Below, piece by piece: positions 17,981 to 26,017 of a stretch of 64,000 bases of DNA. Source of the DNA: an uncultured Campylobacterales bacterium (GTDB lineage Bacteria; Campylobacterota; Campylobacteria; Campylobacterales; Arcobacteraceae). Both the position numbers and the translations under genes were made by a program. A model generated the notes under the pieces. The model was given only the letters and a program-made list of their open reading frames with translations. It was not told where the DNA came from and made no database searches. The stretch covers positions 91,590 through 155,589 of the forward strand of contig CANNFB010000005.1 in the NCBI GenBank assembly GCA_947503785.1. Reading direction: 5' to 3'. Numbering within the stretch: the stretch's first letter is position 1; every line of letters begins with the position of its first letter.

Positions 17981-19249
17981 TTGAATTGGATTGAATTAGA
18001 TAAGCAACACGTATGGCATCCATACAACTCTTTACCTTCTCGAAGTAATTTGTTAAGTGTAAAAAGTACAGATAAAACATCAATATTTTTAGAAGATGGA
18101 AGAGAATTAATTGATGGAATGAGTTCTTGGTGGAGTTGTATTCATGGCTATAATCATCCACAACTTACAAAAGCTTTAAAAGAACAAGCTGATATTATGC
18201 CTCATATTATGTTTGGTGGAATTGCTCATGAAAAAGCTTCTATTTTATCTTCAAAACTTGCAAAACTTACAGGCTTAAATAGTGTTTTTTTATGTGATTC
18301 AGGCTCTGTTTCAGTTGAAGTTGCATTAAAAACTACAATTCAATATCAAGAAGCAAAGGGTTTAAAAAAGTATAAATTTATTGCTTTAGAACATGCCTAT
18401 CATGGAGATACATTAGCAGCAATGAGTGTATGTGATCCAAGTAATTCAATGCATAGTATTTATGGTTCATATTTGCCAAAACATATTTTTACAAAAGCTC
18501 CTTCTTTAGGTTTTACAAGTGATTGTTCAGACGCTATAAAAGCATTAGAAGAAACATTTTTAAAACATGAAAAGGAAGTTGCTGGATTTATTTTAGAACC
18601 TATTGTTCAAGGTGCTGGTGGCATGAGAATTTATAATCCAGAATTCTTAAAAAAAGCAAGAGAACTTTGTACTAAATATAATATTTTACTAATAGCAGAT
18701 GAAATAGCCACTGGTTTTGGGCACACTGGGAAAATGTTTGCTTGTGAATGGGCAGATATTAAACCTGATATTATGACTCTTGGGAAAGGTTTAACTGGTG
18801 GTTATATGACAATGGCTGCTATGATTACTTCAAAAAAGGTCTCTGATACAATTTCTAATTCTAAGCTTGGAATTTTAATGCATGGACCGACATTTATGGG
18901 AAATCCTCTAGCTTGTAGTGTTGCAATTGAGAGCTTGAATTTACTTGAAGATGGAACATGGAAACAAAATGTTTTAAATATTGAAAATATATTTAAAGAA
19001 GAGTTATTAAAAGCAAAAGAGTTAGAAATAGTTCAAGATATAAGAAATATTGGAGCTATTGGTGTAATTGAGCTAAAAGATGAATCTTATGCTCAAGAAG
19101 TTCAAGATTATTGTGTAGAACATGGAGTTTGGATAAGACCTTTTGGAAAACTTATTTATTCAATAGTTGCATATACTATAAAAGAAGAAGATTTAATAAA
19201 AATAATAAAAACTATGATTGAAGCAATAAAATCAATAAAGATAAAATAA
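17981..19249 (+). CDS. bioA: Adenosylmethionine-8-amino-7-oxononanoate aminotransferase BioA
   Basis: Biotin synthesis: transfers the amino group of S-adenosylmethionine to KAPA, giving DAPA; PLP enzyme of class III. 422 aa, normal length. The N-terminus has the BioA-typical HVWHPYNS and DGMSSWWSCIHGYNHP; IADEIATGFGHTGKMFACEW leads to the PLP lysine in LGKGLTGG. The start is TTG with AGGAAC four bases upstream. Its stop overlaps the NUDIX gene start (TAATG), so the pair is coupled. The biotin ligase birA is elsewhere in this window; no other bio gene is seen. Confidence 0.95.
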   Translation: MNWIELDKQHVWHPYNSLPSRSNLLSVKSTDKTSIFLEDGRELIDGMSSWWSCIHGYNHPQLTKALKEQADIMPHIMFGGIAHEKASILSSKLAKLTGLNSVFLCDSGSVSVEVALKTTIQYQEAKGLKKYKFIALEHAYHGDTLAAMSVCDPSNSMHSIYGSYLPKHIFTKAPSLGFTSDCSDAIKALEETFLKHEKEVAGFILEPIVQGAGGMRIYNPEFLKKARELCTKYNILLIADEIATGFGHTGKMFACEWADIKPDIMTLGKGLTGGYMTMAAMITSKKVSDTISNSKLGILMHGPTFMGNPLACSVAIESLNLLEDGTWKQNVLNIENIFKEELLKAKELEIVQDIRNIGAIGVIELKDESYAQEVQDYCVEHGVWIRPFGKLIYSIVAYTIKEEDLIKIIKTMIEAIKSIKIK

Positions 19250-19905
19250 TGAAAAAAGAAAATTTAAAAGAACTATCAGATAATTTACCTCAAAATCCTG
19301 GAGTATTAGGAAGAGAAAGATTTTTCAATTCAGCTGTACTAATACCACTTATAAAAATAAAAGGTGAGTATTTTTTACTTTTCCAAAAACGTGCTGCTCA
19401 TATAAGACAAGGTGGGGATATTTGTTTTCCTGGTGGTGGCTTTGAAGAAGGTATTGATAAAGATTTTAGAGATACTGCTTTAAGAGAAACACATGAAGAA
19501 TTAGGAATAGAAGCAAAAGATATAAAGATAATTGGACAACTTGATACATATGTTGCACCAATTGGAGCTATTATTGAACCTTTTGTTGGCAAAATAAAAA
19601 AAAGTGTTTTAAAAACAATGGTTATTGATAAAAATGAAGTAGAAAAAACTCTTTTAATTCCAGTATCATTTTTTAAAAATACAAAAGCTGAAGAATATAC
19701 ACTAGCCCATGAAATTCAACCCTATAAAATAAATGAAAAAGGTGAAAAAGAAATTTTATTTCCAGTTGAAGAATTAGATTTACCTGATATGTATAAAAAG
19801 CCTTGGGGAAATAAAAGACATAAAATATGGGTTTATAAATATGAAGATGAAATTATTTGGGGCATTACGTCTGTTATAATTAATGATTTAATAAAAAAAT
19901 ATTAA
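19249..19905 (+). CDS. NUDIX hydrolase, CoA-diphosphatase-like
   Basis: 218 aa. The NUDIX box is clear: PGGGFEEG followed by RETHEELGI. Just before it, QKRAAHIRQGGDICFPGG resembles the extra signature of CoA diphosphatases (NudL group), which split CoA into 3',5'-ADP and phosphopantetheine. The box has Thr where most families have a hydrophobic residue, and the C-terminus (about 140-218) is not familiar, so the substrate is uncertain. Translation is coupled to bioA by a 1-nt overlap. Confidence 0.8.
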   Translation: MKKENLKELSDNLPQNPGVLGRERFFNSAVLIPLIKIKGEYFLLFQKRAAHIRQGGDICFPGGGFEEGIDKDFRDTALRETHEELGIEAKDIKIIGQLDTYVAPIGAIIEPFVGKIKKSVLKTMVIDKNEVEKTLLIPVSFFKNTKAEEYTLAHEIQPYKINEKGEKEILFPVEELDLPDMYKKPWGNKRHKIWVYKYEDEIIWGITSVIINDLIKKY

Positions 19906-19981
19906 TAAATATTTTTTACTACACAAAAACTAAATACTGTTGCTATATAGTTCTTTATAACAAAAACATAAAGGACATATT

Positions 19982-20413
19982 ATGATTAATAAAATCAATA
20001 ATTTTTCAGAAAAAATTCTTCAAAACTTTCAAAGTATTTTCTTGCTTCTTGCAAGATTAACAATTGCCTATGGTTTTTTAGATCCTGCATTAAATAAATG
20101 GAATAGTATTTCAGACACTGCTGCTTGGTTTGAAAGCTTAGGAATACCTTTTCCTTTACTAAATGTATATATTTCAGCTTCAGTTGAATCTTTAGGTGTT
20201 GTTTTGCTAGCACTTGGTTTATTAACAAGAGCTATTAGTTTACCTTTAATAGGTACTATGATTGTTGCTATTTTAACAGTGCATATTGGAAATGGATTTA
20301 GTTCAGGAGATAATGGTTTTGAAATACCATTATATTTCTTATTATTTTTAGGAATTTTTGCATCATTTGGAGCAGGTAAATTTTCACTAGACAATTATTT
20401 CTCTAAAAAGTAA
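19982..20413 (+). CDS. DoxX-family membrane protein
   Basis: 143 aa with four hydrophobic helices (about 17-37, 58-78, 83-103, 113-133) and the DoxX features LLARLTIAYGFLDPALNKW at the first helix and a GLLTRAISLPLIGTM loop. DoxX proteins are small inner-membrane proteins linked in different bacteria to quinone-related redox stress or sulfur oxidation; no specific role can be read here. Ribosome site AAAGGA precedes the ATG. It seems to be a single-gene unit. Confidence 0.8.
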   Translation: MINKINNFSEKILQNFQSIFLLLARLTIAYGFLDPALNKWNSISDTAAWFESLGIPFPLLNVYISASVESLGVVLLALGLLTRAISLPLIGTMIVAILTVHIGNGFSSGDNGFEIPLYFLLFLGIFASFGAGKFSLDNYFSKK

Positions 20414-20489
20414 ACTTTTCTTGAAGTTTAACTCTTTTTAATTATAAGTATTTTGATAAAATAGTTAAAATTAATAAAAAGGGTTAAAC

Positions 20490-21341
20490 TTGAAATTTTT
20501 AAACATAATACTACTTTCCTCTCTACTTTTTACGGGTTGTTCTCAAAGTACTTCAAATAATAAAATTAGTTCTTTTGAAAAGAAAATTACTGAATGCAAA
20601 GTAATAAAAAATAAAAAAGAAAATTTTAATTGTTATCTAAAAAAAGCAGAAAAAGGAGATATTGAATCTCAGCGAATAATTGCTTACTATTTTGATGTTG
20701 GAGAAATTGTTTCTAAGGATATTTCTAAAGCAAATATGTGGTTTACAAAAGCTGCAATGCAAAATGATGTATATTCTCAAAGAAAATTAGCACTTAATTA
20801 CTTAATAAAGAAAGATTATAAAAATGCCATAATATGGCTAGAAAAAGCATCAAATCAAAATGATAAAGTTGCATCAAGAGAACTTGGATATCTTTATGAC
20901 CAAGGTTTTGGTGTTAAAAAAGATAAAAAGATAGCCTTTAAGTTATTTGAAAAAGCAGCGTTACAAGGGGATGTTATTTCTCAAAATGAAGTTGGATTTT
21001 ACTATGAAATGGGTTGGGGTGTAGCAAAAGATTATAAAAAAGCATTACAATGGTATATTCAAACTGCAAAAAAAGAGAATATATATGGCTTAGATAAAAT
21101 GGGGTACTTTAATGCAAAAGGTTATGGAGTAGTAAAAAACTATAATGAATCATTTAAATGGTTTAAAAAATCTGCCTTAAAAGGTAGTAGATATGCAATG
21201 TCATGGCTTGGATATCAGTATGAAATGGGTTATGGCATAGATAAAAATTATACAAAAGCAAAAGCTTTATATGAAAAATCAGGAAGTGATTTTTCAAAAA
21301 GTAGACTTAAAGTTATGAGAGAAAAAAGGTTAATAAAGTAA
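20490..21341 (+). CDS. Sel1-repeat lipoprotein
   Basis: 283 aa from a TTG start with AAAAAGGG upstream. Signal peptide with lipobox SLLFTGC at about residues 11-17. The rest is about six Sel1-type helical repeats of 36 residues, each with A-x-x-G and Y-x-x-G-x-G-V-x-K-D patterns (for example YDQGFGVKKDKKIAFKLFEK). Only two cysteines follow the lipobox, both near residues 38-50, so it is not one of the cysteine-rich Helicobacter Hcp proteins. Probably a periplasmic scaffold protein. Its end overlaps the next gene by 1 nt. Confidence 0.85.
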   Translation: MKFLNIILLSSLLFTGCSQSTSNNKISSFEKKITECKVIKNKKENFNCYLKKAEKGDIESQRIIAYYFDVGEIVSKDISKANMWFTKAAMQNDVYSQRKLALNYLIKKDYKNAIIWLEKASNQNDKVASRELGYLYDQGFGVKKDKKIAFKLFEKAALQGDVISQNEVGFYYEMGWGVAKDYKKALQWYIQTAKKENIYGLDKMGYFNAKGYGVVKNYNESFKWFKKSALKGSRYAMSWLGYQYEMGYGIDKNYTKAKALYEKSGSDFSKSRLKVMREKRLIK

Positions 21342-21955
21342 TGAATAGAATAATAGTAGATAAAAAAGAAGTATATCCTTCAAAAATACTTTGTATAGGA
21401 AGAAACTATACTGAACATATTGCAGAGTTAAACAATGAAACACCAGATGAAATGGTTTTATTTATAAAGCCCAATTCATCAATTTCAAGTAATTTAATTT
21501 TTCCAAAAGCATATAACTCATGTCACTATGAAGCCGAAATTTCTTTTTTAATTAGTAATAATAAAATTGAAGCAGTTGCTTTTGGTTTGGATTTGACTTT
21601 AAGAGAAGTTCAATCAAAACTGAAAAGTAAAGGTTTACCATGGGAGAGAGCAAAATCTTTTGATAATTCATCAGTTTTTTCGGAGTTTAAACCTTTTGAT
21701 GGAGATATTAATCACCTTCAAATTCAATTATTTATTAATGATGAGTTAAAACAAGATGGAAATGTATCAATGATGATAAATAAACCTAATGAAATTATAA
21801 AAGAAATAAATAGTTTTTTAAGTTTTGAAGATGGTGATATATTAATGTCTGGTACACCAAAGGGTGTTGGAGAGTTTAAAGTAGGTGATAAATTTTTAGG
21901 TAAAATTTTATATAAAAATGAAGTTTTAATTGAAAAAGAATTTATTGTTTCATAA
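21341..21955 (+). CDS. Fumarylacetoacetate hydrolase family protein
   Basis: 204 aa, the short single-domain form. It opens with PSKILCIGRNYTEHIAEL and holds the metal-binding EAEISF and the closing GDILMSGTPKGVGEFKVGD motifs of the FAH fold. Members include acylpyruvases, oxaloacetate decarboxylases and isomerases of aromatic breakdown; with no pathway genes near, acylpyruvase or oxaloacetate handling is the likeliest guess. Coupled to the Sel1 gene by TAATG and followed 12 nt later by msrB. Confidence 0.85.
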   Translation: MNRIIVDKKEVYPSKILCIGRNYTEHIAELNNETPDEMVLFIKPNSSISSNLIFPKAYNSCHYEAEISFLISNNKIEAVAFGLDLTLREVQSKLKSKGLPWERAKSFDNSSVFSEFKPFDGDINHLQIQLFINDELKQDGNVSMMINKPNEIIKEINSFLSFEDGDILMSGTPKGVGEFKVGDKFLGKILYKNEVLIEKEFIVS

Positions 21956-21967
21956 AAAGGAAAAGAA

Positions 21968-22324
21968 ATGGATTTTAATAAATTAACTGATGAAGAAAAA
22001 AGAGTAATTGAAAACAAGGGTACGGAAAGACCTTTTTCTGGTGAATATAATGATTTTTATGAAGAAGGAACATTTTTATGTAAAAAATGTAAGACACCTT
22101 TATATAAATCAAAAAGTAAATTTTCATCAGGTTGTGGTTGGCCAAGTTTTGATGACAATTTAGAAAATGCTGTAAAAAGAGTACCTGATAAAGATGGAAG
22201 AAGAGTTGAAATAGTTTGCTCAAATTGTGGTGGCCACTTAGGACATGTATTTGAAGGAGAAGGTTTTACATCTAAAAATACAAGACATTGTGTAAATTCA
22301 ATTTCAATATCTTTTGAAAAATAA
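21968..22324 (+). CDS. msrB: Peptide-methionine (R)-S-oxide reductase MsrB
   Basis: 118 aa. Repairs the R-form of methionine sulfoxide in proteins using thioredoxin. Zinc cysteines C38/C41 and C84/C87, the GCGWPSF segment with C56, and the catalytic Cys108 in TRHCVNS are all present. No signal peptide, so it is cytosolic. The window also holds a broken msrA fragment at about 24647-24830, on the other side of the chemoreceptor gene. Ribosome site AAAAGG is ahead of the ATG. Confidence 0.96.
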   Translation: MDFNKLTDEEKRVIENKGTERPFSGEYNDFYEEGTFLCKKCKTPLYKSKSKFSSGCGWPSFDDNLENAVKRVPDKDGRRVEIVCSNCGGHLGHVFEGEGFTSKNTRHCVNSISISFEK

Positions 22325-22355
22325 TATTATAGAATCTTTCATTAAGACGATATGA

Positions 22356-22400
22356 TTGATTATAATCAAAGTAATAATAATATTTTTTTGATATAATCAA
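22356..22400 (+). promoter_or_regulatory. Perfect FNR-type box and -10 of the NIT chemoreceptor gene
   Basis: TTGAT-TATA-ATCAA at 22356-22369 matches the FNR consensus at all 10 positions. TATAAT at 22392-22397 gives a start near 22404, 41.5 bp from the box centre, the textbook class II distance. A second near-site, TTGAT-ATA-ATCAA with 3-bp spacing, covers the -10 itself (22388-22400). Confidence 0.75.
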
Positions 22401-22425
22401 CATATTTTCTAAAAAGGCCTCTATT

Positions 22426-24645
22426 ATGATTTCTAATTTATCTATAAAAAACAAACTAATGCTCTTAGTTGTTATTCCCTTAATAATAGTAATATTATTA
22501 ACTGCAAAACTATTTCATGGCTCGTATTCTCAAGTTAATGAACTTAACAATTTAGAAAAAGTTGTAATTTTATCAACGAAAATTGGTGCTTTAGTTCATG
22601 AAACACAAAAAGAAAGAGGAATGACTGCAGGGTTTCTAGGAAGTAAAGGTAAAAAATTTGCTATAGAATTACCTAAACAAAGACAATTAGTTGACTCAAG
22701 AAAAGAAGATTTTTTAAATGAATTAAAACTTGTAGATATACATGCGTATTCTAAAGAGTTTACTTCTAATATTGATTTAGTAATTAATAAACTAAATAAG
22801 CTTAATGATTTAAGAACAAAGGTATCGACACTAAGTGTAAAAGGTGCAGTAGCAATTGGTTTTTATACTAAGTTTAATGCTTTATCTTTAAACTCAATAA
22901 GTAGTATTACAAAGTTATCTAATAATGCAAAAGTTTCTCAAGATTTAGTTTCATATATGAACTTTTTATTATCTAAAGAGAGAGCAGGAATTGAAAGAGC
23001 AGTTATTACAAATACTTTTGCAAGAGATAATTTTGCAAATGGAATGAAAGAAAAGTTCTTTACCTTAGTAGCTGCTCAAAATGCTTATATGGATTCGTTC
23101 TTAAAAGTTACTACAAATGATGCAAGGTCTTTCTATAAAGAAACACTGCAAGGTAAGGCTGTTGATGAAGTAAGTAGAATGAGAGCAGTTGCTGGAGCTA
23201 AGGATGCTATTTTTGGAATTGATGCATCTTACTGGTTTTCTCAAATTACTTCTAAAATTAACTTACTAAAAAAAGTTGAAAACTTTCTTTCTAATAAACT
23301 TATTAATACTATTACTAAACAACATGATAGTGCTAAAAATGATATGATTATTTTTGGAACAATGGGTTTCATTGGAATTTTAATTACAATAATATTAGCT
23401 AGAATTATTTTAAATAAAATCATTAAAGATGTTGAAGCATTAAAAATAGGTTTAAATAACTTCTTCTCCTTTATAAATTTTGAGAAAAGTGATATTGAAC
23501 AAATTAATATTAAATCAAACGATGAATTAGGTGTAATGGCTCAATTGATTGATAAGAATATCGTTAAAACAAAAGAAAATTTTGCTTTAGATAAAGAACT
23601 TATTTTAAATACAATGTCTGTAACAAATGAAATTAATAAAGGAAACCTTGATAATATAATTACTGCAAATTCAAGTAATCCAGCTTTAAATGAATTAAAA
23701 GAGATTATCAATGAAATGATATCAACATTGAATATGAATTTAAACAATATTATTACAGTTCTTGATTCTTATTCAAACTTAGATTATAGAGCAAAACTAG
23801 ATAATTCAAATTTTGAAGGAACAATTAAAAAACTTGAAAATAATGTAAATATACTTAGAGATTCGATTACTCATATGCTTGTAGAAAATAAAAAAGATGG
23901 TGTCATTTTAAATAAGAACTCTGAAACATTAAGTTCAAATATGAATGATATTTCAAATGCAGCTAATGCACAAGCAGCTTCACTTGAAGAGACAGCAGCT
24001 TCATTAGAAGAAATTACTTCAAATGTTACAAGTAGTACGGAAACTGTTTTCAAAATGGCGGAATATGGTAAAAAAGTTAAAGAGTCTGTACAAATGGGTG
24101 AAGAACTTGCAAATAATACATCAAAATCAATGACTGAAATTAATGATGAAACTACATCAATTAGTGATGCAATTACAGTAATTGATCAAATTGCTTTCCA
24201 AACAAATATTTTATCACTTAATGCAGCAGTAGAAGCTGCAACTGCTGGTGAAGCAGGAAAAGGATTTGCAGTAGTAGCAGCAGAAGTAAGAAATCTTGCT
24301 TCAAGAAGTGCTGAAGCTGCAAAAGAGATTAAAACTTTAGTTGAAAATGCACAGTTAAAGGCAAACAACGGAAAAGATATCGCTGATAAAATGATTGATG
24401 GATATAAATTATTAAATGAAAATATTACTTATACATTAGAATTAATTGAAGACGTAAGTATTTCTAGTAAAGAGCAAGCATCTGGAATTGTTCAGATTAA
24501 TGATGCTATTAATAATCTAGATCAAATCACACAACAAAATGCACAAAATGCATCAAGTGCTGATGAAATTGCACAAAAAACAAAAGAAATTTCAAGCATG
24601 ATTGTTAAGAATGTAAATGAAAAAGAGTTTGATGGAAAAAATTAA
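22426..24645 (+). CDS. Methyl-accepting chemotaxis protein with NIT sensor domain
   Basis: 739 aa. Membrane helix at about 9-28, then a periplasmic NIT domain (about 40-300) with the hallmark [22 protein letters not shown] and a later [15 protein letters not shown] domains are proposed nitrate/nitrite sensors. A second helix at about 308-330 leads to a HAMP-like linker and the cytoplasmic signalling coil with the conserved tip [17 protein letters not shown] and [15 protein letters not shown]. Ribosome site AAAGG is 8 nt before the ATG. The upstream FNR-type promoter suggests expression at low oxygen with the nos genes. The stop is directly followed by an msrA remnant. Confidence 0.93.
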   Translation: MISNLSIKNKLMLLVVIPLIIVILLTAKLFHGSYSQVNELNNLEKVVILSTKIGALVHETQKERGMTAGFLGSKGKKFAIELPKQRQLVDSRKEDFLNELKLVDIHAYSKEFTSNIDLVINKLNKLNDLRTKVSTLSVKGAVAIGFYTKFNALSLNSISSITKLSNNAKVSQDLVSYMNFLLSKERAGIERAVITNTFARDNFANGMKEKFFTLVAAQNAYMDSFLKVTTNDARSFYKETLQGKAVDEVSRMRAVAGAKDAIFGIDASYWFSQITSKINLLKKVENFLSNKLINTITKQHDSAKNDMIIFGTMGFIGILITIILARIILNKIIKDVEALKIGLNNFFSFINFEKSDIEQINIKSNDELGVMAQLIDKNIVKTKENFALDKELILNTMSVTNEINKGNLDNIITANSSNPALNELKEIINEMISTLNMNLNNIITVLDSYSNLDYRAKLDNSNFEGTIKKLENNVNILRDSITHMLVENKKDGVILNKNSETLSSNMNDISNAANAQAASLEETAASLEEITSNVTSSTETVFKMAEYGKKVKESVQMGEELANNTSKSMTEINDETTSISDAITVIDQIAFQTNILSLNAAVEAATAGEAGKGFAVVAAEVRNLASRSAEAAKEIKTLVENAQLKANNGKDIADKMIDGYKLLNENITYTLELIEDVSISSKEQASGIVQINDAINNLDQITQQNAQNASSADEIAQKTKEISSMIVKNVNEKEFDGKN

Positions 24646-24646
24646 A

Positions 24647-24830
24647 GATGCTAATTCTGTAGTATCAGTTATATGGGAAGACATACTTTAAATCCTAGCT
24701 ATCAGGATATTTGTACAGGTCAAACAGGTCATTTAGAAGTTGTAAAAATACAATTAGTGAAAAAGAAGTAATTGAAGAAATTATTCAAGACACCAAAAGG
24801 TGCCTTATTGTCATAGTTATAAAAAATATT
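24647..24830 (+). pseudogene. msrA: Decayed fragment of msrA
   Basis: Right after the chemoreceptor stop, three frames together spell the middle of MsrA (methionine-S-sulfoxide reductase). From 24647 one frame gives DANSVVSVI. From 24673 the next gives GRHTLNPSYQDICTGQTGH then LEVVK. From 24750 the third gives TISEKEVIEEIIQDTK. Intact MsrA has G-V-x-x-V-x-x-GY-x-GG-x-T-x-NP-x-Y-x-x-VC-x-G-x-TGH-x-E-VV in this order. The catalytic GCFWC start and the C-terminus are missing and there are at least two frameshifts. It therefore cannot make an active enzyme. Confidence 0.75.
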
Positions 24831-25169
24831 TTAAACAGTTCCTATAATATAGTAAATAGGTTTTTTATCTAATTGTTGAAGTTTTACATTGTACTTATCT
24901 GCCCAGTGTGAAACTTCATTATGAAATTCTTTTAATATTGCATCTGCATCATTTTCATCACATTTAATTTTTAAGTAATCTGTTTTATTTGATAATCCTA
25001 CATATGCATTCATTTTTTTTAAATGATCGTTTAGTGAAAAAATGTGTTTTGAAAACTTATCGAAATTATTAGTAGATGAAATCATTTTTTCGGCTTGTTG
25101 TAATGAAGAATCACTTTTTGAATAGCCAAGTTGTGATAATATTACTTCAGGTGATACATTAATTTGCAT
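24831..25169 (-). CDS. Small hypothetical protein
   Basis: 112 aa, not recognised. It starts MQINVSPEVILSQLGYS after a strong ribosome site (AAGGAAAA). It appears soluble and mostly helical, with no signal, membrane helix or metal motif. The middle (about 55-90) is acidic, with NDADAILKEFHNEVSHWADKY. Its 3' end touches the msrA remnant on the other strand. The good start signal and coding-like composition favour a real gene. Confidence 0.6.
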   Translation of the reverse strand: MQINVSPEVILSQLGYSKSDSSLQQAEKMISSTNNFDKFSKHIFSLNDHLKKMNAYVGLSNKTDYLKIKCDENDADAILKEFHNEVSHWADKYNVKLQQLDKKPIYYIIGTV

Positions 25170-25318
25170 TTATTTTCCTTTTTTTTTGATTATCTATTTT
25201 ATCAAATTTTTTTTAAATAATAGTTGAATTTTTAGAATAAAATATATACACTATTAATTATATAAAATATGGAAACTTATGAATAAAGTTTTATTGCTAT
25301 TATTTCTTTTGATATTGG

Positions 25319-25903
25319 TTAGAATAAACTTTTTTGTATGCCTTTTTCTAAAATTTGTATATCTTCACCTAAGGCTTTTAATCTAAATGTATGTCTATGC
25401 TCTTGGCATCTTCCATGTTCCTTTATAAGTTCAACATGAGCTTTTGTTCCATACCCTTTATGTTTATGAAAATTATATAAGGGATGTTTTTCTGTTATTT
25501 CACACATATATCTATCTCTGCTTACTTTTGCTAATATTGAAGCAGCACTTACTTCTTGGACTGTTGCATCTGCTTTTATTTTATGCTGTAGTGTTTGTAT
25601 ACCAAAGGAAGTATTTCCATCCATTAAAAACTCGTCTGCTTCTTTTTTAAGTTTTGACATTATTTCAATGATAGAGTTTTTTAAACAAGCACTTAATCCT
25701 TTCTCATCTATAGTTTTTGCATCTGTAAACACTATATGATAAGAAGAATTTTCAATAATTAAAGGAAATAAAGCTTCTCTCTTTTTTTCACTTAAAACTT
25801 TTGAGTCGTTTAATCCTTTTATTTCTTTCTTTATAACAACTCCTGCAACTACTAAAGGACCTGCTATAGGACCACGCCCAGCTTCATCTATACCACATAA
25901 CAT
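25319..25903 (-). CDS. rnhB: Ribonuclease HII
   Basis: 194 aa. Cuts RNA in RNA-DNA hybrids and removes misinserted ribonucleotides. Begins MLCGIDEAGRGPIAGPLVVA, holding the first two acidic catalytic residues, with later LNDSKVLSEKKRE and ASILAKVSRDRYM motifs. I choose the ATG at 25903 because AAAAGG lies 6 nt upstream and it matches the family start; the frame runs on to 25975 but adds 24 residues found in no usual RnhB. Confidence 0.96.
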   Translation of the reverse strand: MLCGIDEAGRGPIAGPLVVAGVVIKKEIKGLNDSKVLSEKKREALFPLIIENSSYHIVFTDAKTIDEKGLSACLKNSIIEIMSKLKKEADEFLMDGNTSFGIQTLQHKIKADATVQEVSAASILAKVSRDRYMCEITEKHPLYNFHKHKGYGTKAHVELIKEHGRCQEHRHTFRLKALGEDIQILEKGIQKSLF

Positions 25904-26017
25904 CACATACCTTTTACTTTTTTTTATTATAACATTTGAATTTATATAAAAAACACTTGACAAACATACACTCAAGGTGCTATAATTTTATTAGCAGTTA
26001 AACATAAGGAGTGCTAA

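Noticed and set aside
24790..24806. CACC-AAAA-GGTG hairpin as chemoreceptor terminator
   Set aside because: Only 4 bp of stem and no T run; it lies in the msrA remnant and is probably chance.
25178..25205. TTGAT and ATCAA near 25190 as an FNR site
   Set aside because: The halves are too far apart (about 10 bp instead of 4).
25279..25386. Small hydrophobic frame (MNKVLLLLFLLILV start) running into the antisense of rnhB
   Set aside because: It has a GGAAAC-like site and could be the stump of a lost gene, but 35 codons of Leu/Phe-rich sequence overlapping rnhB are too little evidence.
25904..25975. Longer rnhB start
   Set aside because: The 24 extra residues have no match to the family, and the ATG at 25903 has AAAAGG in place.
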